Notes: a model not told the origin generated them from the sequence alone. Shown: positions 36,259 to 45,929, counted from the stretch's first letter. The stretch: 64,000 nt of DNA from Bifidobacterium eulemuris (GCF_014898155.1 NZ_CP062938.1:2666001-2730000); one strand, 5' to 3'. Numbers and translations: made by a program.

Positions 36259-36361
36259 GAACGGCCCCACCCGATATCGGCCGTCGGCCCATACGGGCGG
36301 TCCTCCCACACACGCGGGTTGTTAACGTGGTTTTTCGCGAACTCTTGCTAAGGTGTCCACT

Positions 36362-36778
36362 GTGAATCAAACGGCATCACAACACGCTGAAGAATTTGGT
36401 TTCGAACCCGGCGATATCGTCCAGGAGTGGCTCTGGGACGATGACGTGGACGATTCGATTCGATCCAAGATCGAGGAACTGACTGGCGAGGATCTCGTCG
36501 ACGAGGACTACGACTCCGCCGTCGACGGAGTGATCATCTGGTGGCGCGACGGCGATGACGAGGACGAACTGTCCGACACCATCGTGGACGCCTATGCGGT
36601 GCTTGGCGACGACGGCCCATTGTGGGTGCTGACTCCGAAGCCGGGACGTAGAGGCGCCGCCAGCTCGAGCACGGTGCAGTCCGCTGCGAAAACGGCCGGC
36701 ATGAACGCCGCCACCCCGTTGACGGCGAGTTCGGATTGGAACGGCATCCGCCTGCGCGCGTTCGGCAAGGGACGCTGA
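36362..36778 (+). CDS. DUF3052 family protein
   Basis: 138 residues, acidic. FEPGDIVQEWLWDDDVDDSI and DGVIIWWRDGDDEDELSD match the actinobacterial DUF3052 family; its function is unknown. Two GTG starts are possible (36353, 36362); the second has AAGG at a better distance. It stands alone before the tRNA gene. Confidence 0.85.
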   Translation: MNQTASQHAEEFGFEPGDIVQEWLWDDDVDDSIRSKIEELTGEDLVDEDYDSAVDGVIIWWRDGDDEDELSDTIVDAYAVLGDDGPLWVLTPKPGRRGAASSSTVQSAAKTAGMNAATPLTASSDWNGIRLRAFGKGR

Positions 36779-36794
36779 CGGCGAGTCGCGATCG

Positions 36795-36868
36795 TGGGCA
36801 ATAAGGGACTCGAACCCCTGACATCCACCGTGTAAAGGTGGCGCTCTAACCAACTGAGCTAATTGCCC
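36795..36868 (-). tRNA. tRNA-Val (anticodon UAC)
   Basis: The minus strand folds as a complete 74-nt cloverleaf. The acceptor stem pairs GGGCAAT with ATTGCCC. The D arm contains AGCTCAGTTGGTTAGAGC. The anticodon stem CCACC/GGTGG encloses loop TTTACAC (anticodon TAC), and the T loop is TTCGAGT. CCA is not encoded. Confidence 0.96.
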
Positions 36869-36993
36869 GCAGTCGACCACCATAGCGCATGGACGGCACA
36901 ATCGCGAGGCCGATGCGTGCCGATGGCTGCGAGCGTCGCAACAATCGCGTAAGGTGGAGACGAGTTTACTACCTTCAGGAGGTCGAACAGCCA

Positions 36994-38394
36994 ATGGCTC
37001 AGGAACTTCAATCCGGCGGCAGCGCGGCGGGTATCGCGCGGTCGGGCAAGCGTAAGTGGGGGTACGATCCGGGTCAGGTGGACGCCTTTTTGGAACGCGC
37101 CCACGCCCTATACGACAGCGAAGGCGCGCGGCTGACGCAGCGCGACATCCAGAACGTGTCCTTCGACCTCGTCAAAAACGGCTACGTGATCGCGCAGGTG
37201 GATGCGGCGCTGGCCCGGCTGGAGCGTGCCGTGGTCGATAAGCAGACCACCTGGGAGATCTCCCAGCACGGCCGTATCGCGTGGAAGGCCGAGACGGAGA
37301 CCCTGTACCGTCAGATCATCAACCACGTCGATCGCGAGCCGGGCGAACGGTTCAAGCCGGGCTCGCCCAAGAGCCCCTCCTACGACAGGAAGCAGGTGGA
37401 CCGCCTCGCGGATCAGATCGTGGACAAAGCGGCCGCGGCATTGGGCATCGACGGCGTGACCGAGGACGATGTGCGCGCTTTGGCCGACCTCAACGCGGCC
37501 AGCGTCTCCAATGTGATCTTCACCCAGCGCACGGGCAAACGAGGCTACGACGAGCGTCAGGTCGACCACTTCCTCAACTCCTGCGTGCAGTTGCTGAGCC
37601 GTATCGAATCGTACGCCCGTGTGGCCGATTACGTGTCTGCGGATGCGGGCGCCGCTCCCGCTCCCGCGCCTGTTCCCACGGCCGCTCCTGCGACCGAAGC
37701 GGTCTCTCCTCTGTTCTCGTCAGATACGCGCTATCGCCGTGACGAGACCTCCTCGACGGAGAGCCTGCCGTCGTTCGCTCCGTCCATGACGCGGCATGAC
37801 GAGTCCTTCGATGCGTTGCATCAGGCGGAACGCAGCCTGTTCAGCGCGGCTCCAGCAGCCCCTGCCGCTCCCGCCGTTCCGCCGGCACCCGAAGCGCCGG
37901 CTCCGGCTCCGATCGCGCAAGCCCCGCTTTTCGCTGCGACACCGGCCTCCACTGCGACACCGGTTTCCGCTGTGACACCGGCTTCCGCTGTGACACCGGC
38001 TTCCGCTGTGGCCGCGCAGCCCGAGCATGATTCGACCGCCGAGCAAAGCTCGCCGAGCCCCGACTCGTCGCTGGCCGCCCTGGCGCAGATGGCCGAGACC
38101 GTGCAGGAACATCCCATCGCCGACACGCCGTCCTTCGAGCCATATATCCCCGATCTGTCCACGCCCGTCGCGCCGAAGGCCGATGCGGGAACGCTTCCCT
38201 CCTTCGAGCCGTCCGTCACAAGCGGATCGCCGTTCGTTGCGACCACGCCGATCCAGTCGCAGGGCAAGTCGGAAGAAGAAATGTTCCCCAACATGTTCTC
38301 CGCATCACGCATCGCCGCGGACGAGCAGATTCCCGACCTGTCCTTCCCCTCGCTGGACGATATCGATTCCGACGGCACGAAGAGGCAGCAGTGA
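36994..38394 (+). CDS. DivIVA-domain protein
   Basis: 466 residues. The N-terminal half contains DivI1A/DivIVA-type segments (KWGYDPGQVDAFLERAHALY, then KRGYDERQVDHFLNSCVQLL) that appear twice, suggesting a duplicated domain. The C-terminal half is a long Ala/Pro/Ser-rich linker with short tandem repeats of TPASAV encoded at about 37930-38010. DivIVA proteins bind curved membrane and organise poles and septa. This is distinct from the Wag31-type protein at 58897. ATG 36994 follows AGGAGG. Its stop overlaps the dxr start, so the two are co-translated. Confidence 0.8.
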   Translation: MAQELQSGGSAAGIARSGKRKWGYDPGQVDAFLERAHALYDSEGARLTQRDIQNVSFDLVKNGYVIAQVDAALARLERAVVDKQTTWEISQHGRIAWKAETETLYRQIINHVDREPGERFKPGSPKSPSYDRKQVDRLADQIVDKAAAALGIDGVTEDDVRALADLNAASVSNVIFTQRTGKRGYDERQVDHFLNSCVQLLSRIESYARVADYVSADAGAAPAPAPVPTAAPATEAVSPLFSSDTRYRRDETSSTESLPSFAPSMTRHDESFDALHQAERSLFSAAPAAPAAPAVPPAPEAPAPAPIAQAPLFAATPASTATPVSAVTPASAVTPASAVAAQPEHDSTAEQSSPSPDSSLAALAQMAETVQEHPIADTPSFEPYIPDLSTPVAPKADAGTLPSFEPSVTSGSPFVATTPIQSQGKSEEEMFPNMFSASRIAADEQIPDLSFPSLDDIDSDGTKRQQ

Positions 38395-39578
38395 TCGCCA
38401 ACTCCACGGTCGTCGTTCTGGGATCCACCGGTTCCATCGGTACGCAGGGCCTGGATATCATCGCCCGGCATCCGGAGCGTTTCACCGTCACCGGCTTGGC
38501 GGCGGGCGGCGCCCATGTCGATCTGCTCGCCCAGCAGGCGGCACGATTCCATGTGCCGCAGGTCGCCGTATTCGACGAAACCGCGGTGCCTGCGCTTCGT
38601 GAGGCGCTTGAACAGGCCGGCGCGAGCAACACCCAGGTGCAGGGTGGCGCACAGGCCGTGACGGCACTGGCCGGTTCCGGCGCGCATGTGGTGCTGAACG
38701 GCATCACCGGCTCCATCGGATTGGAGCCTTCGATCGCCGCCCTGCACGCCGGCTCTCAGTTGGCGTTGGCCAACAAGGAATCCGTGGTGGCCGGCGGACA
38801 CCTGCTGTTCGGCGCGCAAACCCGCGGCGGCCAGATCAACCCCGTGGACTCCGAGCATTCCGCCATCTGGCAGTCGCTGCGCAGCGGCACCCACCAGGAG
38901 GTGTCCAAGCTTATCGTCACCGCCTCCGGCGGTCCGTTCCGTGGATGGGAACGCGGGCGGATGGCCGATATCACGCCGGAACAGGCTCTGAACCATCCCA
39001 CATGGAGTATGGGGCCGGTGGTCACCATCAACTCCTCGACTCTGATGAACAAGGGGCTGGAGGTTATCGAGGCCTCGCGTCTGTTCGACATTCCTCCGGA
39101 ACGTATCGAGGTGACCGTGCATCCGCAGTCCATCGTGCATTCGATGGTGGAATTCGTCGACGGTGCCGTCATCGCCCAGGCCTCGCCGCCCGATATGCGC
39201 CTGCCGATCGCCTTGGGCCTGTCCGCGCCGGACCGCATGACCGATGTGGCCGCGGCTTGCGATTGGACCACGGCCGCGACATGGACCTTCGAACCATTGG
39301 ACGATATGGCGTTCCCCGCCGTCTCGCTCGCCCGCGCATGCCTCGCCGCTTCGGAGAAGCATACGGCGGTGCTCAACGCGGCCAACGAACAGGCCGTGCA
39401 GGCCTTCCTCGACCATCGGCTGCCGTATCTCGGCATCGTCGACACGGTGAAGGCCGTGCTCGACGATATGGACGCCGCCATGCGTGGCGCGCCGCTGTTC
39501 GCCGACGTGGAGGAAATGGGCCAGGTTGAGCTTGAGGCGCGTCGACGTGCCGATGATTTGATAAACAAGCAAGTGTGA
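38391..39578 (+). CDS. dxr: 1-deoxy-D-xylulose 5-phosphate reductoisomerase
   Basis: 395 residues. It makes MEP from DXP with NADPH, the committed step of the non-mevalonate isoprenoid pathway. [13 protein letters not shown] is the NADPH-binding loop, [10 protein letters not shown] and SGGPFR are active-site segments, and VDSEHSA carries metal and substrate ligands. GTG 38391 overlaps the TGA of the DivIVA gene; AGAGG lies just upstream. ispG follows 53 bp later. Confidence 0.95.
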   Translation: MIANSTVVVLGSTGSIGTQGLDIIARHPERFTVTGLAAGGAHVDLLAQQAARFHVPQVAVFDETAVPALREALEQAGASNTQVQGGAQAVTALAGSGAHVVLNGITGSIGLEPSIAALHAGSQLALANKESVVAGGHLLFGAQTRGGQINPVDSEHSAIWQSLRSGTHQEVSKLIVTASGGPFRGWERGRMADITPEQALNHPTWSMGPVVTINSSTLMNKGLEVIEASRLFDIPPERIEVTVHPQSIVHSMVEFVDGAVIAQASPPDMRLPIALGLSAPDRMTDVAAACDWTTAATWTFEPLDDMAFPAVSLARACLAASEKHTAVLNAANEQAVQAFLDHRLPYLGIVDTVKAVLDDMDAAMRGAPLFADVEEMGQVELEARRRADDLINKQV

Positions 39579-39631
39579 GTCATCCGCGCACGCATATGGA
39601 TCCGAACCAAGCCCTTCAGGGAGGCGAACGC

Positions 39632-40855
39632 ATGCCCAACGAGCCCTTTGCCCCAGCCGAGCAGCCGGTCGACAAGCCCTTCCGTAAAACCGGCGAGGCC
39701 GCGATCAGCGAATCTCCTCTGCATCCGCGCCGCGAGTCGCGCCGCATTATGGTCGGCCCGGTTCCCGTCGGCGGGGGAGCGCCCGTCTCCGTGCAATCGA
39801 TGACCAACACGCTGACCGCGAACGTGCCCGCCACATTGCAGCAGATCGCCGAACTCACCGCAGCCGGCTGCGATATCGTGCGTGTGGCCGTGCCCAGCCA
39901 GGACGACGCCGACGCGTTGCCTGAGATCGTGAGGAAATCGCCGATTCCGGTGATCGCCGATATCCACTTCCAAAGCAAATACGTGTTCCAAGCCATCGAC
40001 GCCGGCTGTGCGGCCGTGCGCGTGAACCCGGGCAACATCCGTAAATTCGACGAGGTCGGTCCCTCGATCTGCCAGGCCGCCACCGATGCGGGCATCTCGC
40101 TGCGCATAGGCGTGAACGCCGGCTCCCTCGACAAAGACCTCTACGCGAAGTACGGTGGTCCCACTCCCGAGGCACTGGTCGCCTCCGCGCTCAAAGAGGC
40201 GCGCATGTTCGAGGATGTGGGCTTCCACGACTTCAAGATCTCCGTCAAGCACCATGATGTGATCACCATGGTCGAAACCTATCGTCTGCTCGCCTCCAAA
40301 GGCGACTGGCCGTTGCATCTGGGCGTCACCGAGGCCGGTCCCGCCTGGCAGGGCACCATCAAATCCTGTCTGGCGTTCGGCGCGCTGCTGGCCGAGGGCA
40401 TCGGCGACACCATCCGCGTCTCCCTCTCCGCGCCACCGGTCGAAGAGGTGAAGGTGGGCTGCAAGCTGCTTGAATACATGGGATTGCGCCAGCGCAAATT
40501 CGACATCATCTCCTGTCCGAGCTGCGGCCGCGCGCAGGTGGACGTCATCCAGCTCGCCGAAGCCGTGACCGCCGGATTGAAGGACGTCACCGCCCCCATC
40601 CGCGTGGCCGTGATGGGATGCATCGTCAACGGTCCCGGCGAGGCGCGCGAGGCCGACCTCGGCGTGGCTTCGGGCAACGGCAAAGGTCAGATCTTCATCA
40701 AAGGCAAGGTCATCCAGACCGTGCCCGAGGACCAGATCGTCGAAACCCTGCTCTCCAAGGCGCAGGAGATCGCCGCGCAGATGGAGGCGGACGGCCAGGT
40801 GCCCGTCAACGCCACCGGTCCCGTCGTCGTGCCGATCCAGCATCCAGGGCACTGA
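39632..40855 (+). CDS. ispG: (E)-4-hydroxy-3-methylbut-2-enyl-diphosphate synthase
   Basis: 407 residues. It reduces MEcPP to HMBPP, using a [4Fe-4S] cluster bound by C295, C298 (SCPSCGR) and C330 ([11 protein letters not shown]). SVQSMTNT and ADIHF are conserved barrel motifs. ATG 39632 is preferred because GGGAGG sits 7 nt upstream. A GTG at 39575 overlapping the dxr stop would give a 19-residue extension without a good site. It forms one operon with dxr. Confidence 0.95.
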   Translation: MPNEPFAPAEQPVDKPFRKTGEAAISESPLHPRRESRRIMVGPVPVGGGAPVSVQSMTNTLTANVPATLQQIAELTAAGCDIVRVAVPSQDDADALPEIVRKSPIPVIADIHFQSKYVFQAIDAGCAAVRVNPGNIRKFDEVGPSICQAATDAGISLRIGVNAGSLDKDLYAKYGGPTPEALVASALKEARMFEDVGFHDFKISVKHHDVITMVETYRLLASKGDWPLHLGVTEAGPAWQGTIKSCLAFGALLAEGIGDTIRVSLSAPPVEEVKVGCKLLEYMGLRQRKFDIISCPSCGRAQVDVIQLAEAVTAGLKDVTAPIRVAVMGCIVNGPGEAREADLGVASGNGKGQIFIKGKVIQTVPEDQIVETLLSKAQEIAAQMEADGQVPVNATGPVVVPIQHPGH

Positions 40856-41025
40856 TCCATCCGCGATGCCCGGTCTTTCCGCATATGTTGGGCCGCATGC
40901 AATCGGTATGCGACGCTTCGTTCGCGAACGGGGCTGCGCGGCATCCGAGAATGCGCCGGAATAAGGCGGGGCTTATCTGAAGGCATATCTCCATATACCG
41001 CAGACCATGCGGCATAATGGTGAGC

Positions 41026-41745
41026 ATGCCGTTGTATCGAGATGAGGGAGTGGTGCTGCGCACCGCCAAACTGGGGGAGGCCGACCGCATCGTCACCCTG
41101 CTCACTCGTGGGCACGGCAAGGTGCGTGCGGTCGCCAAAGGCGTGCGCCGCACCAAATCCCGCTTCGGCGGGCGATTGGAACCCTTTATGCGCGTCGATG
41201 TGCTGATCGCCGAGGGACGTTCGCTGGATGTGATTTCCCAGGCGGAATCGGTCGCCGCGTATGGCGGGGCGATCGCCGCCGATTTCGACACGTATGGCGC
41301 GGCGAGCATCGTTGTGGAAACCGTCGACAAACTCATCGACGTGCAGATGGAACATGTGGGAGAGCAGTACCGTCTGCTCATCGCGGCATTGGCCGCGCTC
41401 GCCCGGCATACGCATGATCCCAAGGCGATCGGCGGCTCGTATGTGATGCGCGCGCTGTCGCTTGCCGGATGGAGCCCACGATTGGGGGCGTGCGTGGTAT
41501 GCGGCGGCATCCCGACCGAATATCTGTCGATTCCCGCGGGCGGCGTGATGTGCGCCATCGACCACACCCCCGAGTCGCAGCGTGTCGACTCGTCCGTTCT
41601 GGCCCAATTCCACGCCTTGGTCACCGGTGACTGGAACGTACTGGACGGCGGCACGCTCGAATCCGCCACCGAACGGTTGGTCGAGGAATGGGGGGAATAT
41701 TATCTGGAGCGGCCGATTCGTTCACTGCGCTTGCTAGATTCATGA
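41026..41745 (+). CDS. recO: DNA repair protein RecO
   Basis: 239 residues. MPLYRDEGVVLRTAKLGEAD is the usual RecO N-terminus of the OB fold, and GACVVCGG with a later cysteine marks the zinc-like region, here with three rather than four cysteines visible. RecO loads RecA on SSB-coated gaps together with RecR. ATG 41017 (MVSMPLYR) is an alternative start; neither has a strong ribosome binding site. Its stop overlaps the uppS start (ATGA). Confidence 0.92.
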   Translation: MPLYRDEGVVLRTAKLGEADRIVTLLTRGHGKVRAVAKGVRRTKSRFGGRLEPFMRVDVLIAEGRSLDVISQAESVAAYGGAIAADFDTYGAASIVVETVDKLIDVQMEHVGEQYRLLIAALAALARHTHDPKAIGGSYVMRALSLAGWSPRLGACVVCGGIPTEYLSIPAGGVMCAIDHTPESQRVDSSVLAQFHALVTGDWNVLDGGTLESATERLVEEWGEYYLERPIRSLRLLDS

Positions 41746-42539
41746 GTATGGCTTTTGAACACGTGGACTATACCTCGCTGAGCGTTCCCGCCGCGCCCTT
41801 CTCCGATCCGTCGCGCATTCCCGATTTTCCGAAAAACCAGGTGCCGAAGCATATCGGCGTGATTATGGACGGCAACGGCCGTTGGGCCCAGGAGCGCGGA
41901 CTGATCCGCACCAATGGGCATCAGGCCGCCGAACCGGTGGTGTTCGACACCATCGCCGGTGCCATCGAGGCCGGCGTGCGCTACTTGAGCCTGTACACCT
42001 TCTCCACGGAGAACTGGAAGCGCAGTCCCCAAGAGGTGCGTTTCCTGATGGGATTCTCACGTGACATCATCCACCGCCGTGTGGCGCAGATGGACGAGTG
42101 GGGGGTGCGCGTGCGTTGGTCCGGACGCCGCCCCAAACTGTGGAAGTCGGTGATCGACGAGCTTGAGGTGGCGATGGAGCGCACCAAAAACAACAAGGTG
42201 ATCGATGTGGTGTTCTGCATCAACTACGGTGGCCGTGCCGAGATCGCCGACGCCTGCGCCGCGATCGCGCGCGAGGTGCGCGACGGCAAAATCAGCGGCG
42301 ACCGCGTGACCGAGAAGATGATCGCCGACCATCTGTACAACCCCGACATCCCTGACTGCGATCTGGTGATTCGCACCTCCGGCGAGCAGCGCACCAGCAA
42401 TTTCCTGCCGTGGGAGGCCGCCTACGCCGAACTCGACTTCGTACCCGAATTGTTCCCCGATTGCGGCCGTGAGGTGCTGTGGCGTTCCATCGACCACTAC
42501 ATCCACCGCGACCGTCGCTTCGGCGGCGTCAAAAAGTGA
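41742..42539 (+). CDS. uppS: isoprenyl transferase (undecaprenyl diphosphate synthase)
   Basis: 265 residues. HIGVIMDGNGRWAQERGL holds the catalytic Asp. STENWKRSPQEV and DLVIRTSGEQRTSNFLPW are the other cis-prenyltransferase signatures. It builds the polyprenyl carrier for peptidoglycan, using isoprenoid units from the dxr/ispG pathway encoded next to it. ATG 41742 overlaps the recO stop. A palindromic repeat and a strong terminator follow. Confidence 0.95.
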   Translation: MSMAFEHVDYTSLSVPAAPFSDPSRIPDFPKNQVPKHIGVIMDGNGRWAQERGLIRTNGHQAAEPVVFDTIAGAIEAGVRYLSLYTFSTENWKRSPQEVRFLMGFSRDIIHRRVAQMDEWGVRVRWSGRRPKLWKSVIDELEVAMERTKNNKVIDVVFCINYGGRAEIADACAAIAREVRDGKISGDRVTEKMIADHLYNPDIPDCDLVIRTSGEQRTSNFLPWEAAYAELDFVPELFPDCGREVLWRSIDHYIHRDRRFGGVKK

Positions 42540-42578
42540 CTTCGGCTCATCCCAGTCATTCCGAGCTGTCCGTCACCC

Positions 42579-42608
42579 CGTCATTCCGAGCGTAGTCGAG
42601 GAATCTCA
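42579..42608 (+). repeat. 30-bp palindromic dispersed repeat, copy 2
   Basis: The unit contains ATTCC...GGAAT as a small stem. It is related to 13037-13066 on the opposite strand. A truncated half-unit AGTCATTCCGAG lies at 42554-42565 just before it. Confidence 0.65.
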
Positions 42609-42661
42609 AACATCCTTCCGCGTCTGACACCGGCGAACACGGAAATGTCATACATACAGAC

Positions 42662-42706
42662 AGAGCCCCTGTGAGGATCTCATGGCGCGATCCTCACAGG
42701 GGCTCT
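42662..42706. terminator. bidirectional terminator between uppS and the GH32 gene
   Basis: AGAGCCCCTGTGAGGAT (42662-42678) pairs over 17 bp with ATCCTCACAGGGGCTCT (42690-42706). The genes on both sides converge on it. Confidence 0.88.
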
Positions 42707-42722
42707 TGGAATGGGGGAGTGT

Positions 42723-44270
42723 TTACTCCAGGCCGATGCTCTTGAGCGTGTGCACGGTCAGGGAGTCGACCTTCAGCTCGCCGGACTCGCTGGTGAGCTT
42801 GATGGCGCGCGGTCCGTCGGTCGGGTAGCTGTAGGAGCTCATCGCCTGATGGCCGTCGTTGACGTAGACCTCGACGCAGCCGCGGTCCACGAACACGCGC
42901 AGCTTGAGCTTGCCGCCCAGTTCGGCCTCGTCCAGCGGTGCGGCGCGGTAGCCCTTATCGCCGTTCACCGCGGCCTGACGGTCGATGACCACACGGCCGA
43001 TCTGGTCGTCGTAGGCCACGTAGGTGTAGGCGCCGTCCTCGGTGGCATGCACCTTGAGACCCGCGCGTTCGGCGGTGGAGTTGTCCAGATCGATAACCAT
43101 CTCGATCTCCACGGCTTCGGCGTCGTCGCAGATGACCTTCTCCTCGTTGAAGCCCAAGGCGATCTCGCCATGTTCGACGGTGCTCTCGCGGTAGCCTTCG
43201 ACTTCGGCGCAGGGAGCGGTGTGCACGTCGCCGTCCTCGCCCAGCGTGATCTCGCGCGGCAGGGTGAGGTTGCCGCACCATCCGTCGTTCTCCATCGGGA
43301 TGGGCTGTGCGAACGGGCTCATCCATCCGTACATGATCTGGCGGCCGTCCTCGGTGGCGAAGGACTGCGGAGCGTAGAAGTTATGGCCGCAATCCCACAG
43401 GCGGAACTCGGTCTCCGGCTTGAACTCGCCGCCCGGTTCCCAAGTGCCGATCATATAGCCGGCGTTGTTCACGTTGCGGTTCATGAAGCCGTTCTTCTTG
43501 GCGCCCATGGCGGAGAAGCCGATCACCCACTTCTCGTTGCCGTCCTTGTCTTTGATGGGGAAGAAGTCGGGGCATTCGAGCATCCACACATCCGGATCCG
43601 GATGCTGGAAGAGCACGCGCTTGAAGGTCCACTCGACCATGTCTTCGGAGGTGTAGAGCCACATCTGACCGCGGCGGTCGGCGGAGCACACACCGAAGGT
43701 CATGTACCAGGTGTCGCCGGTCTTCCACACCTTCGGATCTCGGAAGTGGGAATCGACCTGATCGCGCGGGCAGTCGACGACCATGCCGTGCTTGGTGGCG
43801 CTGGTGAGCTCGTCGTTATCCGGCGTGGCGTACATCTGCACCTGCCATTCGCCGCCGGATCCGTCCACGCCGTTGGCCCAGCGATGGCCGGTGTAGTAGA
43901 AGCGCAGCGCTCCGTCGTCGCCGATCACGGCGGAACCGGAGAACACGCCGTTCTTCTCCTGCTCGAGGCTGGGGGCGAACATCACGGGCTCGCGCTTCCA
44001 GTTGACCATATCGGTGGAGGAGACATGGCCCCAGTGCATCGGTCCCCACTGGGTGCCGTAGGGGTGCAGCTGGTAGAAGACGTGCCAGCGGCCCTTATAG
44101 AAGCACAGGCCGTTCGGGTCGTTGATCCAGCCGCCGTTGGAGGCGATGTGGAACTTGGGGTACCAGCGGTTGTCGCGCTTGGCGGCAAGCTCGGTCACGC
44201 CGACCTCGGCCTTGGCGAGCTCCTCGGCATGGTCCTTGATCGGGGTAAGGGTGGGGGAGAAGTCACTCAT
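42723..44270 (-). CDS. cscA: GH32 sucrose hydrolase (beta-fructofuranosidase)
   Basis: 515 residues, cytoplasmic. GGWINDPNG carries the nucleophile D51, FRDP (176-179) the transition-state stabiliser and LECPDFFPI the acid/base E232. A C-terminal beta-sandwich (VFVDRGCVEVYVNDG) completes the GH32 fold. With an adjacent sucrose-permease-like transporter and no PTS gene, it most likely hydrolyses imported sucrose and short fructo-oligosaccharides. Strong AAGGAAG site before ATG 44270. A hairpin lies between it and the permease gene upstream. Confidence 0.92.
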   Translation of the reverse strand: MSDFSPTLTPIKDHAEELAKAEVGVTELAAKRDNRWYPKFHIASNGGWINDPNGLCFYKGRWHVFYQLHPYGTQWGPMHWGHVSSTDMVNWKREPVMFAPSLEQEKNGVFSGSAVIGDDGALRFYYTGHRWANGVDGSGGEWQVQMYATPDNDELTSATKHGMVVDCPRDQVDSHFRDPKVWKTGDTWYMTFGVCSADRRGQMWLYTSEDMVEWTFKRVLFQHPDPDVWMLECPDFFPIKDKDGNEKWVIGFSAMGAKKNGFMNRNVNNAGYMIGTWEPGGEFKPETEFRLWDCGHNFYAPQSFATEDGRQIMYGWMSPFAQPIPMENDGWCGNLTLPREITLGEDGDVHTAPCAEVEGYRESTVEHGEIALGFNEEKVICDDAEAVEIEMVIDLDNSTAERAGLKVHATEDGAYTYVAYDDQIGRVVIDRQAAVNGDKGYRAAPLDEAELGGKLKLRVFVDRGCVEVYVNDGHQAMSSYSYPTDGPRAIKLTSESGELKVDSLTVHTLKSIGLE

Positions 44271-44389
44271 CGTCGAATACTTCCTTTCTGTGGCAATGTT
44301 CGGGCGTTACGCCGCTCGGGCAGTGCGATGGTGGTGATCCGTTCGGACGGATCGTAACGTGTGTTCAGTGGTGTGTTCGGTTATGAAGA

Positions 44390-44420
44390 CGGTATCCGGA
44401 GCGAGAGGCTCCGGATACCG
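44390..44420 (-). terminator. intercistronic hairpin between permease and GH32 genes
   Basis: CGGTATCCGGAGC (44390-44402) pairs perfectly with GCTCCGGATACCG (44408-44420). No T-run follows on the minus strand, so it may be a partial terminator or an mRNA-processing or stability element that sets the transporter-to-enzyme ratio. Confidence 0.55.
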
Positions 44421-44444
44421 CGAGGTGTGCGCGGCTGAAGCGGA

Positions 44445-45764
44445 TCAGGCCTTGGCGGCTTCCATCGCGCGCAGCTGCTTGTCGGTGTAGAACGGGTCAC
44501 CGCCGACTTCCTGGTCGTCCTTCTTGATCACGAAGAAGCCGTAGATCAGAGCGACGAGCACGATGCCGGAGATGGTGAAGAAGGTCGGACGGTCGCCCAT
44601 CGCGTCATGCAGCATGCCAAGCGGGGTGGAGAAGATGACCTGGCCGACCTGCGAGGCGATCTGGAAGCCCACCATGTACAGCGTGGCGGAGAGCTTCGTG
44701 TCGAAGTGCAGGGTGAAGTAGCGGAACGCCGGCAGGCAGAACAGCGGAACCTCGATGGAGTGGAACATCTTGACGATGGACACGGAGATCGGGTCGTGGA
44801 ACACGCCGCACAGGCCGATGCGGGCGAACATCACGAAGGCGCCGAGCAGCAGGGCGTTGCGCACGCCGATCTTCTGCATGATGATCGGAACGACGCCCAT
44901 CATGGCGGATTCGACGAAGACCTGGATGGAGTTCAGCGTGCCGTAGGTGGCGTCGCCGACGTCGGTGCTCGAGAAGAGGCTGGAGTAGTAGGTGGGGAAC
45001 ATCTGCTGGTCGAACACGGTGTAGAAGGTGTTGGTCAGCAGCATGAAGACGATGAGGACCCACAGGGTCGGCATCTTGAGGACGGCGATCATCTCCTTGA
45101 AGGAGGGGTTGGTCGGAGCGGCGTTCGGATCGGCTTCCTTCTTGAGCTCCTCCTTCTGCTCGGCCGGGACCCACAGCAGGTAGACCAGCAGCATGCCGAC
45201 GCCGCAGGCGGAGCCGACCCAGAAGTTGAGCATCGGGTTGATGTTGAACAGGAAGCCGGCGCACAGGGCCACGATGGCGTAGCCGAAGGAGCCCCAGGCG
45301 CGGGACTGGCCGTACTCGAAGTTGAACTTACGGGAGTAGCGTTCGGTGATGGCCTCGATCAGGGAGCAACCTGCCATGAAGCCTGCGGACAGGACGACGG
45401 AGCCGATGAGGACGCCGACGTAACGGGTGGCGCCACCGGCCGAGAGCAGCGGCGCGTAGACGAACTGGACGAACGGGCCGACGCAGGCGGCGATCGCGGA
45501 GATGACGATGACGAGCTTGCGCTTGATGCCGAGCTGATCCTGGATCACGCCGTAGATGAACATGATGACGAGCGTGGCCAGGGAGTTGATCGAATAGATC
45601 GATCCCTGCTCGGCGGAGGTCATACCCAGACCCTTGTCCGGGTCAAGCAACCACCTGGAGAAGAAGGACCACCAAATGCCCCAGGAACAGAAGAACATGA
45701 AGATGCCAAAGGAGCTCTGCAGATAGGAAGGATTCTTCCATGCAGACTTGCTTGCGCTTGCCAT
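44445..45764 (-). CDS. cscB: sucrose/oligosaccharide:H+ symporter (LacY/CscB family)
   Basis: 439 residues with 12 membrane helices. SSFGIFMFFCSWGIWWSFFS at the start and the ERYSRKFNFEYGQSRAWGS segment are hallmarks of the oligosaccharide:H+ symporter family that includes LacY and CscB. It imports sucrose or fructo-oligosaccharides for the GH32 enzyme. It is the first gene of the divergent-looking operon and sits behind a promoter covered by CscR operators. Confidence 0.88.
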   Translation of the reverse strand: MASASKSAWKNPSYLQSSFGIFMFFCSWGIWWSFFSRWLLDPDKGLGMTSAEQGSIYSINSLATLVIMFIYGVIQDQLGIKRKLVIVISAIAACVGPFVQFVYAPLLSAGGATRYVGVLIGSVVLSAGFMAGCSLIEAITERYSRKFNFEYGQSRAWGSFGYAIVALCAGFLFNINPMLNFWVGSACGVGMLLVYLLWVPAEQKEELKKEADPNAAPTNPSFKEMIAVLKMPTLWVLIVFMLLTNTFYTVFDQQMFPTYYSSLFSSTDVGDATYGTLNSIQVFVESAMMGVVPIIMQKIGVRNALLLGAFVMFARIGLCGVFHDPISVSIVKMFHSIEVPLFCLPAFRYFTLHFDTKLSATLYMVGFQIASQVGQVIFSTPLGMLHDAMGDRPTFFTISGIVLVALIYGFFVIKKDDQEVGGDPFYTDKQLRAMEAAKA

Positions 45765-45854
45765 GATGTTTTCCTTTTTTGTGTTGGTTTCCCGCTGCCT
45801 TGCGGATTGTTGTTGCTGTCGCCACAGCTGCCGCGCTATGTGGTGACGCTATTC

Positions 45855-45883
45855 AGTATAACGCGTCAATCGTTTGACGGCAA
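45855..45883 (-). promoter_or_regulatory. promoter of the sucrose operon
   Basis: On the minus strand TTGCCG (45878-45883) and TATACT (45855-45860) are separated by exactly 17 bp. Two LacI-type operators overlap the spacer and the -35 box. Confidence 0.75.
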
Positions 45884-45929
45884 ACGATTGACGCGTGTCG
45901 CAGGCCAATGGGATGTCAAACGATTGACG
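45864..45929. promoter_or_regulatory. three LacI-family (CscR) operators
   Basis: CGTCAATCGTTTGACG (45864-45879) and CGGCAAACGATTGACG (45878-45893) lie on the promoter, and TGTCAAACGATTGACG (45914-45929) lies further upstream. All are palindromes with the central CG step typical of LacI regulators. Repression of the permease/hydrolase operon by the adjacent CscR is the natural reading. Confidence 0.85.

Noticed and set aside
37930..38015. Short tandem DNA repeats as an independent repeat element
   Set aside because: They encode an Ala/Pro/Ser linker of the DivIVA-domain protein and are in frame.
37821..40852. Long minus-strand open frames opposite the DivIVA gene, dxr and ispG
   Set aside because: The plus-strand genes have catalytic motifs and proper starts; the antisense frames are Gly/His/Arg-rich shadows.
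42711..44357. 548-codon plus-strand frame opposite the GH32 gene
   Set aside because: The GH32 active-site motifs are on the minus strand; the plus frame is a shadow.
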